Shown: positions 35,401 through 45,619, counted from the first letter of the stretch. The stretch: 64,000 nucleotides of DNA from Scolanthus callimorphus (GCA_033964015.1 CM066923.1:7119978-7183977); one strand, 5' to 3'. Notes: generated by a model not told the origin, from the sequence alone. Numbers and translations are program-made.

Positions 35401-38400
35401 CTTTCCAGGCTATAGGTAAAGTAAATTCACTTCTCAAAATAGGCCCAGTTCCTGAAAGGTTGGATAAAGTTATCCACGGATAAAAGTTGTCTGTTGTATA
35501 GGATTTGCTCTAGATTTATCCGTTGGTTAAGCGTTTATCTACTGATAACTCTTATCTGACATTCTAGAAACCGGCCCGGATTTCTACTATGGCGACCAAA
35601 CTTCACTATTTGGCGACTAGAATTTTTTATGTAGGCGCCAATGCAGGGGCGTAGCCAGGAATTTTGTTTTTTTTTAGGGGGGGGGGCAGTGAAAACATTG
35701 GACGAAAATTTTCAAATTTCCTCCAAAAATACAGTAAATGTATGGGAAAATCTCCCGAGAAGGGGGGGGGGGGCGGGCGTCGGTGCCCCCCTGGCTACGC
35801 CACAGCAATGACACCTGTCGAAAATAGTTAATGTCTGTTCCTGAACAACCATCTACAACCAAATTTTTATACTTTATTTACCGAATTAAATTGCAAATAT
35901 CCCACCACGTCCCCTGAATCAGCCGATTGAAATGGATGCTTTCTCTGACTCGGTATGTTGCTAGGCTAACAAAATGGCGGCTGACAGAGACTCTTTAGCT
36001 GTCCTAGAGCAATAGGTCCAGAAATTTGGCGAGTAAGCACCTATAAAAACCAAGGCGAACAACTTTTAAATCCCTAGCAAAATTGGGCTTCATATGATCA
36101 GCGTAGATAAATAAAGCTATGCTAACCGAAAGAATAGAGACAATATTTGTTGTGAGGCGTCACAGTTAAACACAAACAAAAGCAGGTGAGCACACCGTTT
36201 GACTCCTTTCGGTTATTTCGGCAGAATTCTATAAACCACGTCTTATAAATATTTTGTTTGTAGTTAGTTATCATTTAATTCGTATTAGAAAATAACACCT
36301 ATGTTGTATTGCGAATGTGCGCATTCTGATTGGTTAAAAAGCGTGTTTGTAAGAAACCTGAGAAACACGATTGTCACGCAACGCTGTCGCGCGTGTGTAT
36401 GTTATTTTCTAAAAGCAATAAAAGTACTTTCTGCGTGCTCTCTGGTTTCTTACAAACACTCGGGGAATGTTGGTCGAACTGATAAAACTTGAAAGACACT
36501 CGCCTTCGGCTCGTGTCTTTCAAGTTTTGATCTGTTCTCCCAACATCCCCTCGTGTTTGTAAGAAAGCAGAGAGCACGCGGAAAGTACTTTTATTGCTTA
36601 ATTATTATTCATTCGAAATATTTTCCCGATGCTGATTGGTTGAGCGCCACCGCGCATTCCCCTTCGTAAACGGTCGATGCCTTATAGAACGGTCGTTGCC
36701 ATTTCTATGAACGGTCGTTGCCATTTCTATGAACGGTCGTTGCCATTTCTATGAACGGTGGTTGCCATTTCTATGAACGGTCGTTGCCATTTCTGATCCC
36801 ATAGTTAGTCATTATCATTCATAGCGGAGCTCCTTAGCGGCCGAAGGCCGCAGAGCGGAGCACCATGGGTATCGCAGGAAGAACTCAATAGCTCAAAGTA
36901 AAACTCAGGTATACGATCGACTTTATTTTTCATGGTTCAGCGGTAATCCCACTATAGTATCGCTGGCGCGTCCGCGCGTGTTGTCTGCGTGCCCCACCAC
37001 AGGCAAACCAAGACTTTTCTCCGTTTATTACTCATATCTCAGGAAGGAATGAACCTCAGACAACCAAACTTGGGTGAAGTTGTCTAGGTGGCAAGGGGGT
37101 GAAACTGCCGTCATCATAGGAGAAAAAGAATATATCTCGGGAAGGGATGAACCTCAGATAATCAAACTTGGGTGAAGTTGTCTAGGTGTCAAGCGGGTGA
37201 AACTGCCTGGTCACGTGGTATGACGTTATCGATGACGTCATCATAGGAGAAAAAGAATATGTCTCGGGAAGGGATGAACCTCAGACAACCAAACTTAGGT
37301 GAAGTTTTCTTAGTGGCAAGGGGATGCAAGCTATAGTCACGTGGTATGACGGTGACAGGCTACTTAATGTACAATGCATGGCAACTTTTTTCTTCCATTA
37401 ACACAGAAAAAAAAAGTAACCTGGAGCTCCGCTTTTAGCCAGCGGCTAAATCTATAGATTATAGCTTCGTTCGAAGGATGCTAATTAACAATTAGACCTC
37501 GAGCAATAGCCCATGAGGCCGCAGGCCGAATGGGCTATTGACCTGTGGCCTTTGAGGGCGAGAGGTCTAATTGTTTTAGTATTGGACAAAAAAGGTGAAA
37601 AAACGTCTACAAAATCACCAGAAACCTCGACAAAATGAGAAGCGGCCGCCATTGTTTTCATGTTCAAAATCGGCGCTTTCGCTACTAGAGGTCTATTGAT
37701 AATAGTCCCCTAGTAGCATAGCCAATCAGAATGCAGCATTGGCAATAGTCCACTAGTTGGGTGATACTAATGAAAGAAAGTACAAATCCAATTAAAAACC
37801 GCCTCCAACCCAGCGAATTCACTCGTAGCGCACTGGTTAGGGTTTGGGTTAGTAATTGGGTTCTAAACAGGGAAGAATTAATATTAATTAATTAATTGTT
37901 TCCTTTTACCGTGAAAATTTTCTAATTGCTGTCCAAAAGGCAGCGACCGTTTACGAAAGGGACAATTACAGCGCCACCGGCGAATTCTTGATATTTTTAA
38001 ACTGGCGAGCGACTTAGTAGTCTCCTACGCAGCACGTGTTTTGTGTCGGTCACGCAACGCTTCCCTCCCCACAGGAGGGACTTCCCTCCTCACAGCAGGG
38101 ACTTCCCTCCTCACAGGAGGGACTTCCCTCCCCACAGGAGTGAAGCGTTGCGTGACCGACACAAAACACGTGCTGCGTAGGATACTAGCGACTTAGGGAA
38201 GTGGTCAAAGCTTCTGTACTCGAACGGGACCCGATAAAACGCCCATTTTTAACTGTGAATATCTCGTAAAATAATAAATGAGTACAAAAGATAGGCTCAG
38301 CACCGTCTTCTATCTTGTTGCCACCCAATTCAGATCATGTGATGATTCCCTTGGGTAGACTACAATTGTCATTTTTTTCTCAATCGACCAAGTTCACGAA

Positions 38401-39680
38401 TGTATGTGTATGTATGTCACAATTGTCTCACAGGAAATTTCTGTAGTAACCCATCCATGGGAAAAGCTGAATTTCCTATGGTAGAAGAATGGGAAGTGTT
38501 CGGATTTCCAATGGCTATTCATGTGAATTCCGGACACTTCCCATGTGTGTACCTTGGGAAATTCCTGGCTTTTCCCATGGATGGGTTTCTGCAGAAATTC
38601 CCTGTGCAGACAATTGTGACGATGCCATCTTTTCTGAAATAGGGTATGCATGGATCCATGATGTATTTGATTTATTTTACAGATGGTATGTTCCCTTGTT
38701 TATCATCATCATTGCGCTGTTTGCAACTTACGCCTTCATCTTTGTCACATACAGAAGACAGGTAAGTGGTGGTCGAGATGTTATATCTCTCTGGGCTGTA
38801 AAGAGTGGCCTGTCGGGTCTTAAAGAGCCTGTATCAGCCACTCCCTTTGTCATTGTTTTTGTTCGATATTAGAAGACAAATGACGTGAAGAAATCTCTTA
38901 ATAAACATCTAAAAAGAATGTTTCAGGTTTGATTTACCAAAATTAATCGAGATAATTGCTCTTTCTTCTCTAAATCAGTCGATGGAAATGGATTCTCCTA
39001 CTTAGTATGTTGCTATGCTGTCAAAATGGCGGCTGACACCATTCTCGTACCCAGAGCTCCTCGGCTCGTCTGTTCGCCGGGGAGGCTCTGGGGACATCCA
39101 TTTGAGGGCCGTTGCTGATTGGTTGATTTTGAGCGTTGAAGCATGCACTGAAAGGCTGTATATTAAATCTCGCGCATGCGTCAGTGGCTTTCTCCAGAGC
39201 CTCCCCCGCGAGGTTATACGGGCCGGAGAGCTCCGGGTAAGAGAATGGGCTGACACAGGCTCTTTAAATCTTATAGAGCGCAAAGTGTTTTTACCAATTC
39301 TGAATCTATCCACGCCTCCACGACCGTATCAACACTCTTGCTCGTTACTTTGCAGGCCAAAGAATGGGGAGGAACTTACAATGCCGAAGATGAACGAAAT
39401 AAAGTAAGTATCATAAATAATTTTGAGATGTGGAGGGCTCACATTTTCTCGCTCGCCCTATACTTCGCGCGACCAAATCATCGAAAGGCTCGAACTTCAG
39501 GCTTCTCTGTCTTCAGAACCCCACGGGAACGCGTATTACGCAGGCTACACAATGGGCAGTCGCAAAACAAAATCTGCACCCCCCCCCCCCCCCCCCCCTG
39601 TTGAGGACCTTTGGATTTCCAAGGTTTTATTTGGAACTACCCATCCATGTACTTTTGTATACGATGCCAAATAAAAAATA

Positions 39681-39711
<31 letters not shown>

Positions 39712-42700
39712 TTTCCAGGGTGGGTGGTCAAAATAGAGCTCGGAATTCCATGGTGGGTGGTCAAAGTAGAGCTTGGAATTTCAGGTTGGGCACCCTTAAA
39801 ATACCAAATTCCAGGGTGGGTAAGTGCAATTTCCAGGGTGGTCATGAGAAAATCACTGGAATTCCAGGGTGGGTGGTTCAAATTAAAAAAAATCCAGGGT
39901 GGATAGCTGTGATTGGGGTCCTCAACAGGGGGGGGGGGGGGGGGGGGGGGGCGCATTTTTTTTTTGCGCCGACTGCCCAATGTTATGATTTATTTTTGTA
40001 TCGAATTTTGTCACAAACTTTCGAAATAAGACTGTAAATTCATCATTCACTCTAATAAACCAAAGCACCAATTTTCACCTCAAGATGAACTGATATTAAG
40101 CGGATTGAATTCACTACTTTAATTCTTTCATTATATCTTCCGAATACCAAATTCTTCCCCATCCAAGTTGTACACAGGGTTTTTATTAAGTAGTAGATAA
40201 AATATGATCGGGAGATCTGTATATGGGCATTTACAATGGCGAGGCGTTAGCCGATAAAACAAATGACGGTTTTTCGACACATTTCGTTTCTATCGTGGAC
40301 GAATGAGCTATGTGAGTTCATGAGGAACTTGTTTACTTTTGACTAGACCGGGAGCTAATGTAGATACTCACACTTCCACTGTTTTCCCTTCTTGAAATGA
40401 TCCTCTCCACTGTAAAATAGGCCTGTGAAACTGTTAGGCTTGTAGGACGTCTCTTTTTTCTTGCCGTCTCGGAAAACTAACCACTGAACTCATTAAATTC
40501 TTGGTAAAAGCCAGGGTTTTTAGACTCAGCAGCAATTTGCCCTTTCGAAGCCGCCATGTTGTTTTGATAAAATCTGAGCCCGCGATGAGCTACCACTGAC
40601 CGCCTTACTTTTCCAACAGGCGATGATGAAAGAACACGTAAAGCCACTGATGGCGTATCCATGTATTTATCTTGTTACATCCATTTGCCCTTTAATTCAC
40701 AGGTAAGGACCCTTAGTGTCAGCAAGTACCCCTCTTACATAGGGTCTCGCATACCCTCTCCACACTATTCCCCTCTTAAGCGCACAGCTCTCTTCAGGGT
40801 TCGTACGGGTCCTGGAAAACCTGGAAATGCTTGAAGTTGAAAATTTTGAATTCCAGGGCTGGAACTCCTTGAAAGTCCTGGAAATAGATCAAACTAAAAA
40901 AAAACGTGGGTGTAAAATCAGCGGATATGTGATGTTGATAGCAAACGAGCATTCTAGTTTTGTTTTCTTACATCAACATGGGCACTACTCACGCCATGTA
41001 CATGTTTGCTCGTTATTCAATTGGATCATGTGAAAGGAAAAAGTCCTGGAAAATGTTCGAAAAAGTCCTGGAAAATGTTCGAAAAAGTCCTGGAAAATGT
41101 TCGAAAAAGTCCTGGAAAATGTTCGAAAAAGTCCTGGAAAACCCTGGATTTTTTCTTTACATAAGCGTACGAACCCTGCTCTTTTATCACCTTCACACTA
41201 TTCTCCCATTTAGCGCCTTCCCACAATCCCCCCCTTTAGTGCATAGCTCACTTTAGCGCCTTTCCATCATGGCCAATATTTAGTGCATCGCTCTTATTAA
41301 CGCCTTCTTCTGTGTTCCCGGAGATTTTGTTGACAGCGGAGATTGCTTGTGGGCACCGCGAATTTTCACGGGAACGGCCAAAATGGCGTCCTCTCTTGAT
41401 GGAGACCAGAAATATCAATATATTTTTGACCATGCGCATTAACAAAGAAACACAAGTTCTCGGTCAGATCTAGCGCATGCGCATGCAAAGGTTTATGAAC
41501 TCTCCTTTCGGCGACCACAGGCATCAACGGAGCCGTGAAGGATAGTTCAGGGACTGGACTACATGATGCCCACTCTTTGTAAGAGTAGGGGATTGTCTCC
41601 CGGTGCAATGGCCTGGCACCTGGCGCTCATATACACTGTCAAACAGCCCTCATGATTGTAAGCTGCGCGGCAGCAATTTGCGCCATCTAATGCAGCCCGT
41701 AAGTCCTCCAACCTCTCCTTGTCTAGCGGTCGTGTATTTCGACCGCTTGGAGTTCTCTCACGATGAGGAGAATACCCTTTCTTTTTCCTCTCTTTAGCGT
41801 TCTGCTCACTTTCGCGCCTTTCCACTTTTTAACGCGTCGCTCAGTTTAGCGCCTTTCAACCCATCTTTAACGCACCGCTCATATTTCGCGTTTTCTCATT
41901 CTGTCCCCTCTTTAACGTTCCTCTCACTTTAAGGGCCTTCCCACCATGCCCCTCTTATAGGCACCGCTAACCTTTAGCGCCTTCCCACCATGTCCCCACT
42001 TTAGCATGCTCCTCTTATAAGCACCGCTAACCTTTAGCGCCTTCCCACCATGTCCCCACTTTAGCATGCTCCTCTTATAAGCACCGCTAATCTTTAGCGC
42101 CTTCCCACCATGTCCCCACTTTAGCATGCTCCTCTTATAAGCACCGCTAACCTTTAGCGCCTTCCCACCATGTCCCCACTTTAGCATGCCCCTCTTATAA
42201 GCACCGCTAACCTTTAGCGCCTTCCCACCATGTCCCCACTTTAGCATGACCCTCCTATAAGCACCGCTAATCTTTAGCGCCTTCCCACCATGTCCCCACT
42301 TTAGCACCACGCTCACATTTCGCACTTTCCCACTATGTCCCCTCTTTCTAGCGCACCACTCGCTTTCTGCGCTTTCCCACCATGCCTCCTCTTTAGGGCA
42401 CCGCTCACTTTCACGCCTTACCAATATTCCCTTCCCGGTGAGCTCCGTTTGTCAAGACCGCCGCGGTCTGACGATCGGGAGGTTGTGGGTTCGAATTGAA
42501 CCTCGGCCGAACCAGAGGTACGTTAAAGGACCATTAGGATGTGGGGATGACCTTCCTAAATGTCTGTGCACAAGACCGCTTGGCGGCCATTGGAGCCGTG
42601 AGATCCAGCAAATTCAGCTTACCTTCCTCTGTAACAGTGGCGCGCAACCGTGTTGCCCCTAGCAATGTCTTCTAGTTTAGCCACAATGACAACCATACGG

Positions 42701-43514
42701 TTTATTTTCTTTATATCTTTCAGAATTTACAATGCGTCCACCTCAACTCCAAGTTTTCCACTTTTATTACTTCACGTGATTTCTAATCCTCTAATTGGTA
42801 AGCTCTCCGTGTCTCACAAGAGTCGTCGTAATACAAACCAACACGAACTTGTATTCCTTTACTATAATTTTTCTCCCCATAGGTGCCTTAAATGCGATTG
42901 TGTTTGGTATGGACAAGGAGACACTCAGTCGTCTCAACTGGCCACAAATAAAGGTAGGGAATTAATGCATAGATAGATAGACTTTTATTCAAACACCTTG
43001 CAGAAGTTTAAAAACTGATATTTGTGATATTTTAAGGTATTTTTCAAGAAGTTACCGCAAGGTCCCAAAAGCCTCCCCAACTGGAAGAAAAAAGCGGCCG
43101 GTTTCTTTAGAATGAATGTCAATCTTCAAATTCTTTCCTTGGCACAATATTTCTTGCTTCCTGTTGCACGCACGCGTGCCTAAATATGCTGGAATTTAGT
43201 CCGAAGCCATTCAGCCTGCATTTTGCAGGGGCGATCCTAGTACACACCAAATAAAGACATGTTGGACACATGTTGTGTTATTTCAGGTGGCTTTCAATCA
43301 GCACTCAAAGGCACGAAAACCGCTGGTCAGAGAGTATCCCGTGGGCGACACCACCGAAACGAGGCCCAACGACGACTCATCTTGGTCCACTAGCTCGTCC
43401 AATGATGCGCGTGCTCCCACAATGATACCGCCTCCAGTGCAGATCACGGCTCCGACACCCAGCCCTCCATCGTCACATAGGAATTCAGCACAGGAGAACA
43501 GTAAGGAAGACTAG
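26409..43514 (+). CDS. Cyclic-AMP-receptor-like GPCR (Dicty_CAR type), 14 exons
   Basis: Exons: 26409-26456, 26544-26596, 28826-28880, 29578-29634, 30811-30874, 31696-31783, 32097-32186, 34144-34191, 38683-38761, 39356-39403, 40620-40702, 42724-42797, 42883-42953, 43287-43514. All have GT-AG borders, phases agree throughout, total 1086 nt = 361 aa. Seven hydrophobic segments fall near residues 26-44, 54-71, 85-107, 126-142, 170-190, 217-236 and 246-268. Cys82 and Cys152 (AWCW) are placed to form the usual extracellular disulfide. Segment wording (FNLYRNAIKKVR after TM3, WYHVFSWGVALVMSLLPL in TM4, WYVPLF in TM5, NPLIGALNAIVFG in TM7) fits the family of Dictyostelium cAMP receptors and cAMP-receptor-like proteins, which also occur in some animals. 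The ligand is unknown. The tail (287-361) is Ser/Thr/Pro-rich (PPPVQITAPTPSPPSSH), as for a phosphorylated GPCR C-terminus. Confidence 0.92.
27152..27307. mobile_element. MITE-like repeat, 'ggggcctggct' / 'ccggctatgcc' ends
   Basis: The ends are degenerate inverted copies, and 'gtgaccccccttttgggaca' pairs with or repeats as 'ggtgaccccccctttccc'. It appears to be a member of the 'ggggcgtagccagg' family. It is in intron 2 of the GPCR gene. Confidence 0.5.
28475..28725. mobile_element. Foldback of the 'tgtggttccanaaaatatccatacccc' family
   Basis: 'tgtggttccacaaaatatcc' plus 'atacccc' at the left pairs with 'ggtatggattatttctggaa' plus 'ccacac' at the right. It contains 'tctggaatttcca' words, an 'aaatacagtatttgtatgg' core and a long C run (28595-28614). 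Related sequence occurs at 21486-21575, 22850-22990, 29120-29175 and 60961-61070. It lies in intron 2 of the GPCR gene. Confidence 0.65.
29706..29925. mobile_element. MITE of the 'ggggcgtagccagg' family
   Basis: 'catagccagtgggagagccc' at the left and 'tgggccccctcc...ttgctatgcccctg' at the right are inverted. Inside are 'aaaatgcaataaatgtttgg' and an (ATT)n run at 29838-29850. It is in intron 4 of the GPCR gene. Confidence 0.6.
31065..31365. mobile_element. Foldback of the 'ttttaggggt' family, diverged
   Basis: It starts with a long G run (31073-31090) and 'tggctactccctatattatt'. It contains four 'tattttttaggg(g)t' words and ends with 'ggtcatccctactg...aagtacccccc'. It is in intron 5 of the GPCR gene. 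Confidence 0.5.
32372..32541. mobile_element. MITE with 'gcaggggcgtagccaggg' TIRs
   Basis: The left 'agcaggggcgtagccagggg' and the right 'cctggctacgccgctgc' are clear inverted termini. The interior has a 22-bp C run, 'cccatacatttactgtattt' and 'ttctcggaaaatttc'. This is the best-preserved copy of its family. It lies in intron 7 of the GPCR gene. Confidence 0.8.
32555..33005 (+). mobile_element. 3' remnant of an L1/Tx1-like LINE (zf-RVT end)
   Basis: Short frames in successive phases match the C-terminus of LINE ORF2. A zinc-finger segment (LCTFCKTENDTLEHLLFSC, with Cys and His spaced as in zf-RVT) is followed by VDVIFGFYDHLEETILINHL and KYHIFQCKRKN, then KLLFHYSKWTPL. At least two frameshifts or stops break it. 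It is a 5'-truncated dead copy in intron 7 of the GPCR gene. Confidence 0.75.
33010..33158. repeat. Foldback with 'gcggctcgtg' loop
   Basis: 'aatcatacgacttcgagttc' and 'ggaatttatttgcacgagtg' in the left arm pair with 'cacgagtgtaaataaattcc' and 'gaaaagttgtatgatt' in the right arm. 'gggtttttcaaaaag' also pairs. The loop holds 'aaaagcggctcgtgc'. It abuts the LINE remnant. Confidence 0.85.
33163..33471. mobile_element. MITE-like inverted repeat
   Basis: 'attaataatacacatgaaaa' at the left is mirrored by 'ttttcatgtgtattattaga' at the right. The interior contains two 'tgcactttgttacc' words. It begins immediately after the foldback at 33010-33158. Confidence 0.65.
34267..34516. mobile_element. MITE of the 'attctcgtacccagagctc' family, copy 1
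   Basis: 'cattctcatacccagaactc' at the left is mirrored by 'gagctctcggttcgagaatt' at the right. Shared interior words with the other copies (39044-39250, 45093-45292) are 'gctgattgg', 'gcatgcgtcaatggctgtca' and 'ccagagcctc'. ORFs crossing it on both strands are spurious. It is in intron 8 of the GPCR gene. Confidence 0.75.
35642..35808. mobile_element. MITE with 'gcaggggcgtagccagg' TIRs, copy 2
   Basis: 'caatgcaggggcgtagccag' at the left is mirrored by 'ctggctacgccacagcaatg' at the right, and 'caatg' stands at both ends. The core 'aaaatacagtaaatgtatgg' and a G run (35763-35773) lie inside. It is in intron 8 of the GPCR gene. Confidence 0.85.
35815..36000. repeat. Dispersed repeat, copy of the 23399 family
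   Basis: It shares 'aatcagccgattgaaatgga' plus 'tgctttctctgactcggtat' and 'gttgctaggctaacaaaatg' with 23399-23650 and 38810-39035. Confidence 0.65.
36412..36601. repeat. Foldback with 'cgccttcggctcgtg' loop
   Basis: 'aagcaataaaagtactttct' plus 'gcgtgctctctg' at the left pairs with 'cagagagcacgcggaaagta' plus 'cttttattgctt' at the right. 'tttcttacaaacac' and 'gaaagacacg' also pair, giving arms of about 85 bp. The loop is 'actcgccttcggctcgtgt'. Confidence 0.85.
36669..36797. repeat. 22-bp tandem repeat, ~6 copies
   Basis: The unit 'gaacggtcgttgccatttct' plus 'at' is repeated head to tail in intron 8 of the GPCR gene, with only isolated changes. Confidence 0.9.
37034..37356. repeat. ~100-125-bp tandem repeat, three copies
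   Basis: Each copy runs from 'atctc(a/g)ggaaggratgaa' through 'cctcagacaaccaaacttgg' and 'gtgaagttgtctaggtggca' to 'tcataggagaaaaagaatat'. Copies 2 and 3 also hold 'gtcacgtggtatgacg'. Confidence 0.85.
37488..37577. repeat. Foldback with 'ggccgcaggccga' loop
   Basis: The inner arms 'caatagcccat' and 'atgggctattg' surround 'gaggccgcaggccga'. The outer arms 'aacaattagacctcgag' and 'gcgagaggtctaattgtt' also pair. Confidence 0.7.
38019..38190. mobile_element. Inverted repeat enclosing a tandem array
   Basis: Arms of about 45 bp ('ctacgcagcacgtgttttgt' plus 'gtcggtcacgcaacgcttc', mirrored at the right) enclose about four copies of 'cacaggagggacttccctc'. The arms are almost identical, so the element is young. 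It lies in intron 8 of the GPCR gene. Confidence 0.88.
38418..38626. mobile_element. ~210-bp foldback element
   Basis: 'acaattgtctcacaggaaat' and 'acccatccatgggaaaagc' at the left pair with 'gcttttcccatggatgggtt' and 'attccctgtgcagacaattg' at the right. The arms run to a short loop at about 38520. It ends ~60 bp before exon 9 of the GPCR gene. Confidence 0.8.
38810..39035. repeat. Dispersed repeat, copy of the 23399 family
   Basis: It shares 'aaagagcctgtatcagccac' plus 'tccctttgtcattgttttt' and 'aaatcagtcgatggaaatgg' with 23399-23650, and ends with 'aaaatggcggctgacac' like 35815-36000. Confidence 0.7.
39044..39250. mobile_element. MITE of the 'attctcgtacccagagctc' family, copy 2
   Basis: 'attctcgtacccagagctcc' at the left is mirrored by 'gagctccgggtaagagaatg' at the right. 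The interior is as in the copies at 34267 and 45093. Confidence 0.8.
39549..39982. mobile_element. Inverted repeat with poly-C/poly-G arms and internal array
   Basis: 'aatgggcagtcgcaaaacaa' and a 20-bp C run plus 'tgttgaggacc' at the left pair with 'ggtcctcaacag', a 22-bp G run and 'gcgccgactgcccaatgtt' at the right. Inside are a (CTGT)n run (39681-39712) and several 'ttccagggtgggtggtcaaa' units. It lies in intron 10 of the GPCR gene. Confidence 0.75.
40795..41178. mobile_element. MITE with 'cagggttcgtacg' TIRs and 22-bp internal array
   Basis: The left 'cagggttcgtacgg' and the right 'gcgtacgaaccctg' are inverted ends. The flanks 'ctctctt' and 'ctctttt' could be a decayed target duplication, and CAGGG ends suit hAT-type elements. 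It contains five copies of 'gtcctggaaaatgttcgaaa' plus 'aa' (41042-41145). It is in intron 11 of the GPCR gene. Confidence 0.7.
41200..42430. repeat. 60-bp satellite with degenerate flanks
   Basis: About six near-identical 60-bp units run from 41935 to 42308: 'tttagcgccttcccaccatg', 'tccccactttagcatgctcc', 'tcttataagcaccgctaacc'. More divergent versions of 'cgcctttccac...cccctcttt' extend outwards on both sides, and 40730-40795 looks like the same material cut off by the MITE at 40795. The period is a multiple of three, so the minus strand stays open as a 20-aa repeat ORF without being a gene. Confidence 0.85.
42445..42640 (+). mobile_element. tRNA-SINE-like fragment
   Basis: 'gatcgggaggttgtgggttc' plus 'gaat' resembles a tRNA B-box. 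It is followed by 'aaccagaggtacgttaaagg' and 'acc', words also found in the SINE at 50040 ('aaccagagggacgttaaaga'). The 5' A-box part is missing. It is just upstream of exon 12 of the GPCR gene. Confidence 0.5.
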
Positions 43515-45092
43515 TAAAGGAATAAGAAAATGTTTCAGGAGATACACTACTAGGAATGGAGGTAGGTAGGCACGATATGCTGGGCATGGGGAGGCAAAAA
43601 TAATTTCTCTCGGTCTACTCAATCCTGTACTTTACGTAGAGCGGATTTCCGATGACCGCCGAAAGTAGGCCAGACTTGCGTTTAGTTAGCGATTCTATTG
43701 GTCGAGAGCAAAGTATTTTGTCTTTTAGCCAATCAAATTGCGAACTGAATAAAATCGCGACAATGCCAACGTCATGACTAGAAACGCGTGTGACTTCCTT
43801 CGCCTCCTGATTGGTTTGTTGTTGAATGGCGTCCACTCCTGATTGGCTAGTGGTTTTGCATTTGCGTTTTAGATTTCAAAAAAAGAACTGAAATTTTCAA
43901 TGTATATGGATGCATTCTTTTGTAAGATCTAAGTTTGAAAAAATTCGCAATCCAATCTGGCAGTTGAAAGGTTGTTTAACAAAGCTAGATCAATATTTTG
44001 CTACCGTCTTGTGAAATGAACTGCATTTTGAGCTCATAAAATTGAGCCCTGAAATTGTGACACTGATCCTTGCTTTACTATTACTATGTAGCGAACCACA
44101 TGGCGCATGACACGATTGGAAAATACAACTATGCGTAGCTCAATGCCAAACACATTTCTGCGTGTGAGGCACTTGTGTTTGATATATTGCGTGAAAACGA
44201 TGGTATATTTCCGGACTAAAATTAAGCGCCGGAATACACGCGATATTTAGAGTCAATGCATTCCGGATCATATCTAAGACTTAAGCTTTACAAGTACTAC
44301 TTTTTTTAAATATTTAAAGCGGCTGGCCAAACAGGGACATAGGCAGGCATGCGCAAGAGGTTCACAACGTCCGCGTTGTTTTCCTTCGTTCTCGTTTGAT
44401 GTTTGTTGTAGATACTCCCATATAATTGTTTTTCCTCCTGTGGCAGACATTTTAGTGTCTCAAAAGAAGTAACGCTGGAAGCTCTTCGCAGCCACTATAG
44501 AGCCTCCGCAGCCTATATTTTACGTAAGAACTATGCATTTTACTATTGAAAAATCGAAGTTATTTCTACGAAACACTGTATGCGTATTACGTGACACTTC
44601 GACCAACGCATCATGCATGCCAATGGACACACAGGGTTCCCAATTCGGGCGTCCCTTTCGTTTTGTGTGTGCGTGTGTGTGCGTATGCGTCAGACTAATA
44701 CAAATGTGCGTTAAAAGGAACTCTGTGAATTGAGCGAAAATATTTACAAAATTTGGCTTCTTGATGTACATTTGTACTCGACTACTGTTGCTTACAGCGA
44801 TTTCGAAATAGTGCGAAAAATCGTTATCCGAAGAGGTGACAGTGAGAAGGCATAATAAACGTGGCTGTGGATTATAGTGACAGGTGGCCGTTAAGACTGT
44901 TCAAGAGTGTAAAAAAAACTACATTGTACAAAGCAAAACTTTAATTGACAAGAACCATATGTTCTTGTTGTCTGTTGGTCAATCGAATAAGTAACGTTGT
45001 ATGCCATATAGTTATGTAAATAACAATAAATTCAAACGCAATGTCATTATAATGATACTTTCTGTCCGTTCTCGTGCTCGTTCGAGGTCCTT

Positions 45093-45292
45093 CGATTTTC
45101 TGATGCGCATACGTCGGTGGCTGTCACCAGAGCCTCGGGGCCTCCTCGCTCTCTGACCCCGCGGTGGAGGCTTGGTTTTATGTACGCATGCGCGCCGTTT
45201 CAGCCAATCAGCGAAGGTCTTCAAATGGCTGCCACCAGAGCCTCCCTCCCGCGAGGTGACGAGCAGAGGAGCTCTGGGTACGAGAATGGAGC
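45093..45292. mobile_element. MITE of the 'attctcgtacccagagctc' family, copy 3
   Basis: It contains 'gcatacgtcggtggctgtca', 'ccagagcctc', 'agccaatcagcgaaggtctt' and ends with 'gagctctgggtacgagaatg'. The left terminus is less clear. A second partial right end follows at 45299-45332. Confidence 0.6.
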
Positions 45293-45619
45293 CTTCCCCG
45301 CGAGGTGACGAGCAACTCTGGGTACGAAAATGAAGCCTCCCCCGCGAATTCAGAAAAGCGAGGACGGTCTAGGGGCGAGGATGCTTTCTGTAACCCCTGT
45401 ATGCCCCGGGGAACTCACATTTGGTTTTGGTCCGCGGCTCGCAGGTGCCCCCTGAAAAGGTCACCCCACAAACGAACTCACCGATCCCGTATTCATTGTC
45501 GTTAAGACGTGTCCTGATCGACGCAGCCAAAGATTTCCATTTCCGCCATCCTTGATTCCCCATGATGCATTTGGGTGCCCATTTAGGGCCGGAGACGGGT
45601 CTGCCTAAATGCGGGTCTG

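Noticed and set aside
39002..39313. 103-aa minus-strand ORF
   Set aside because: It lies in the second copy of the 'attctcgtacccagagctc' MITE and has no homology.
41924..42424. 166-aa minus-strand ORF with a 20-residue repeat
   Set aside because: It is the translation of the 60-bp satellite; the period is a multiple of three, so the frame stays open without selection.
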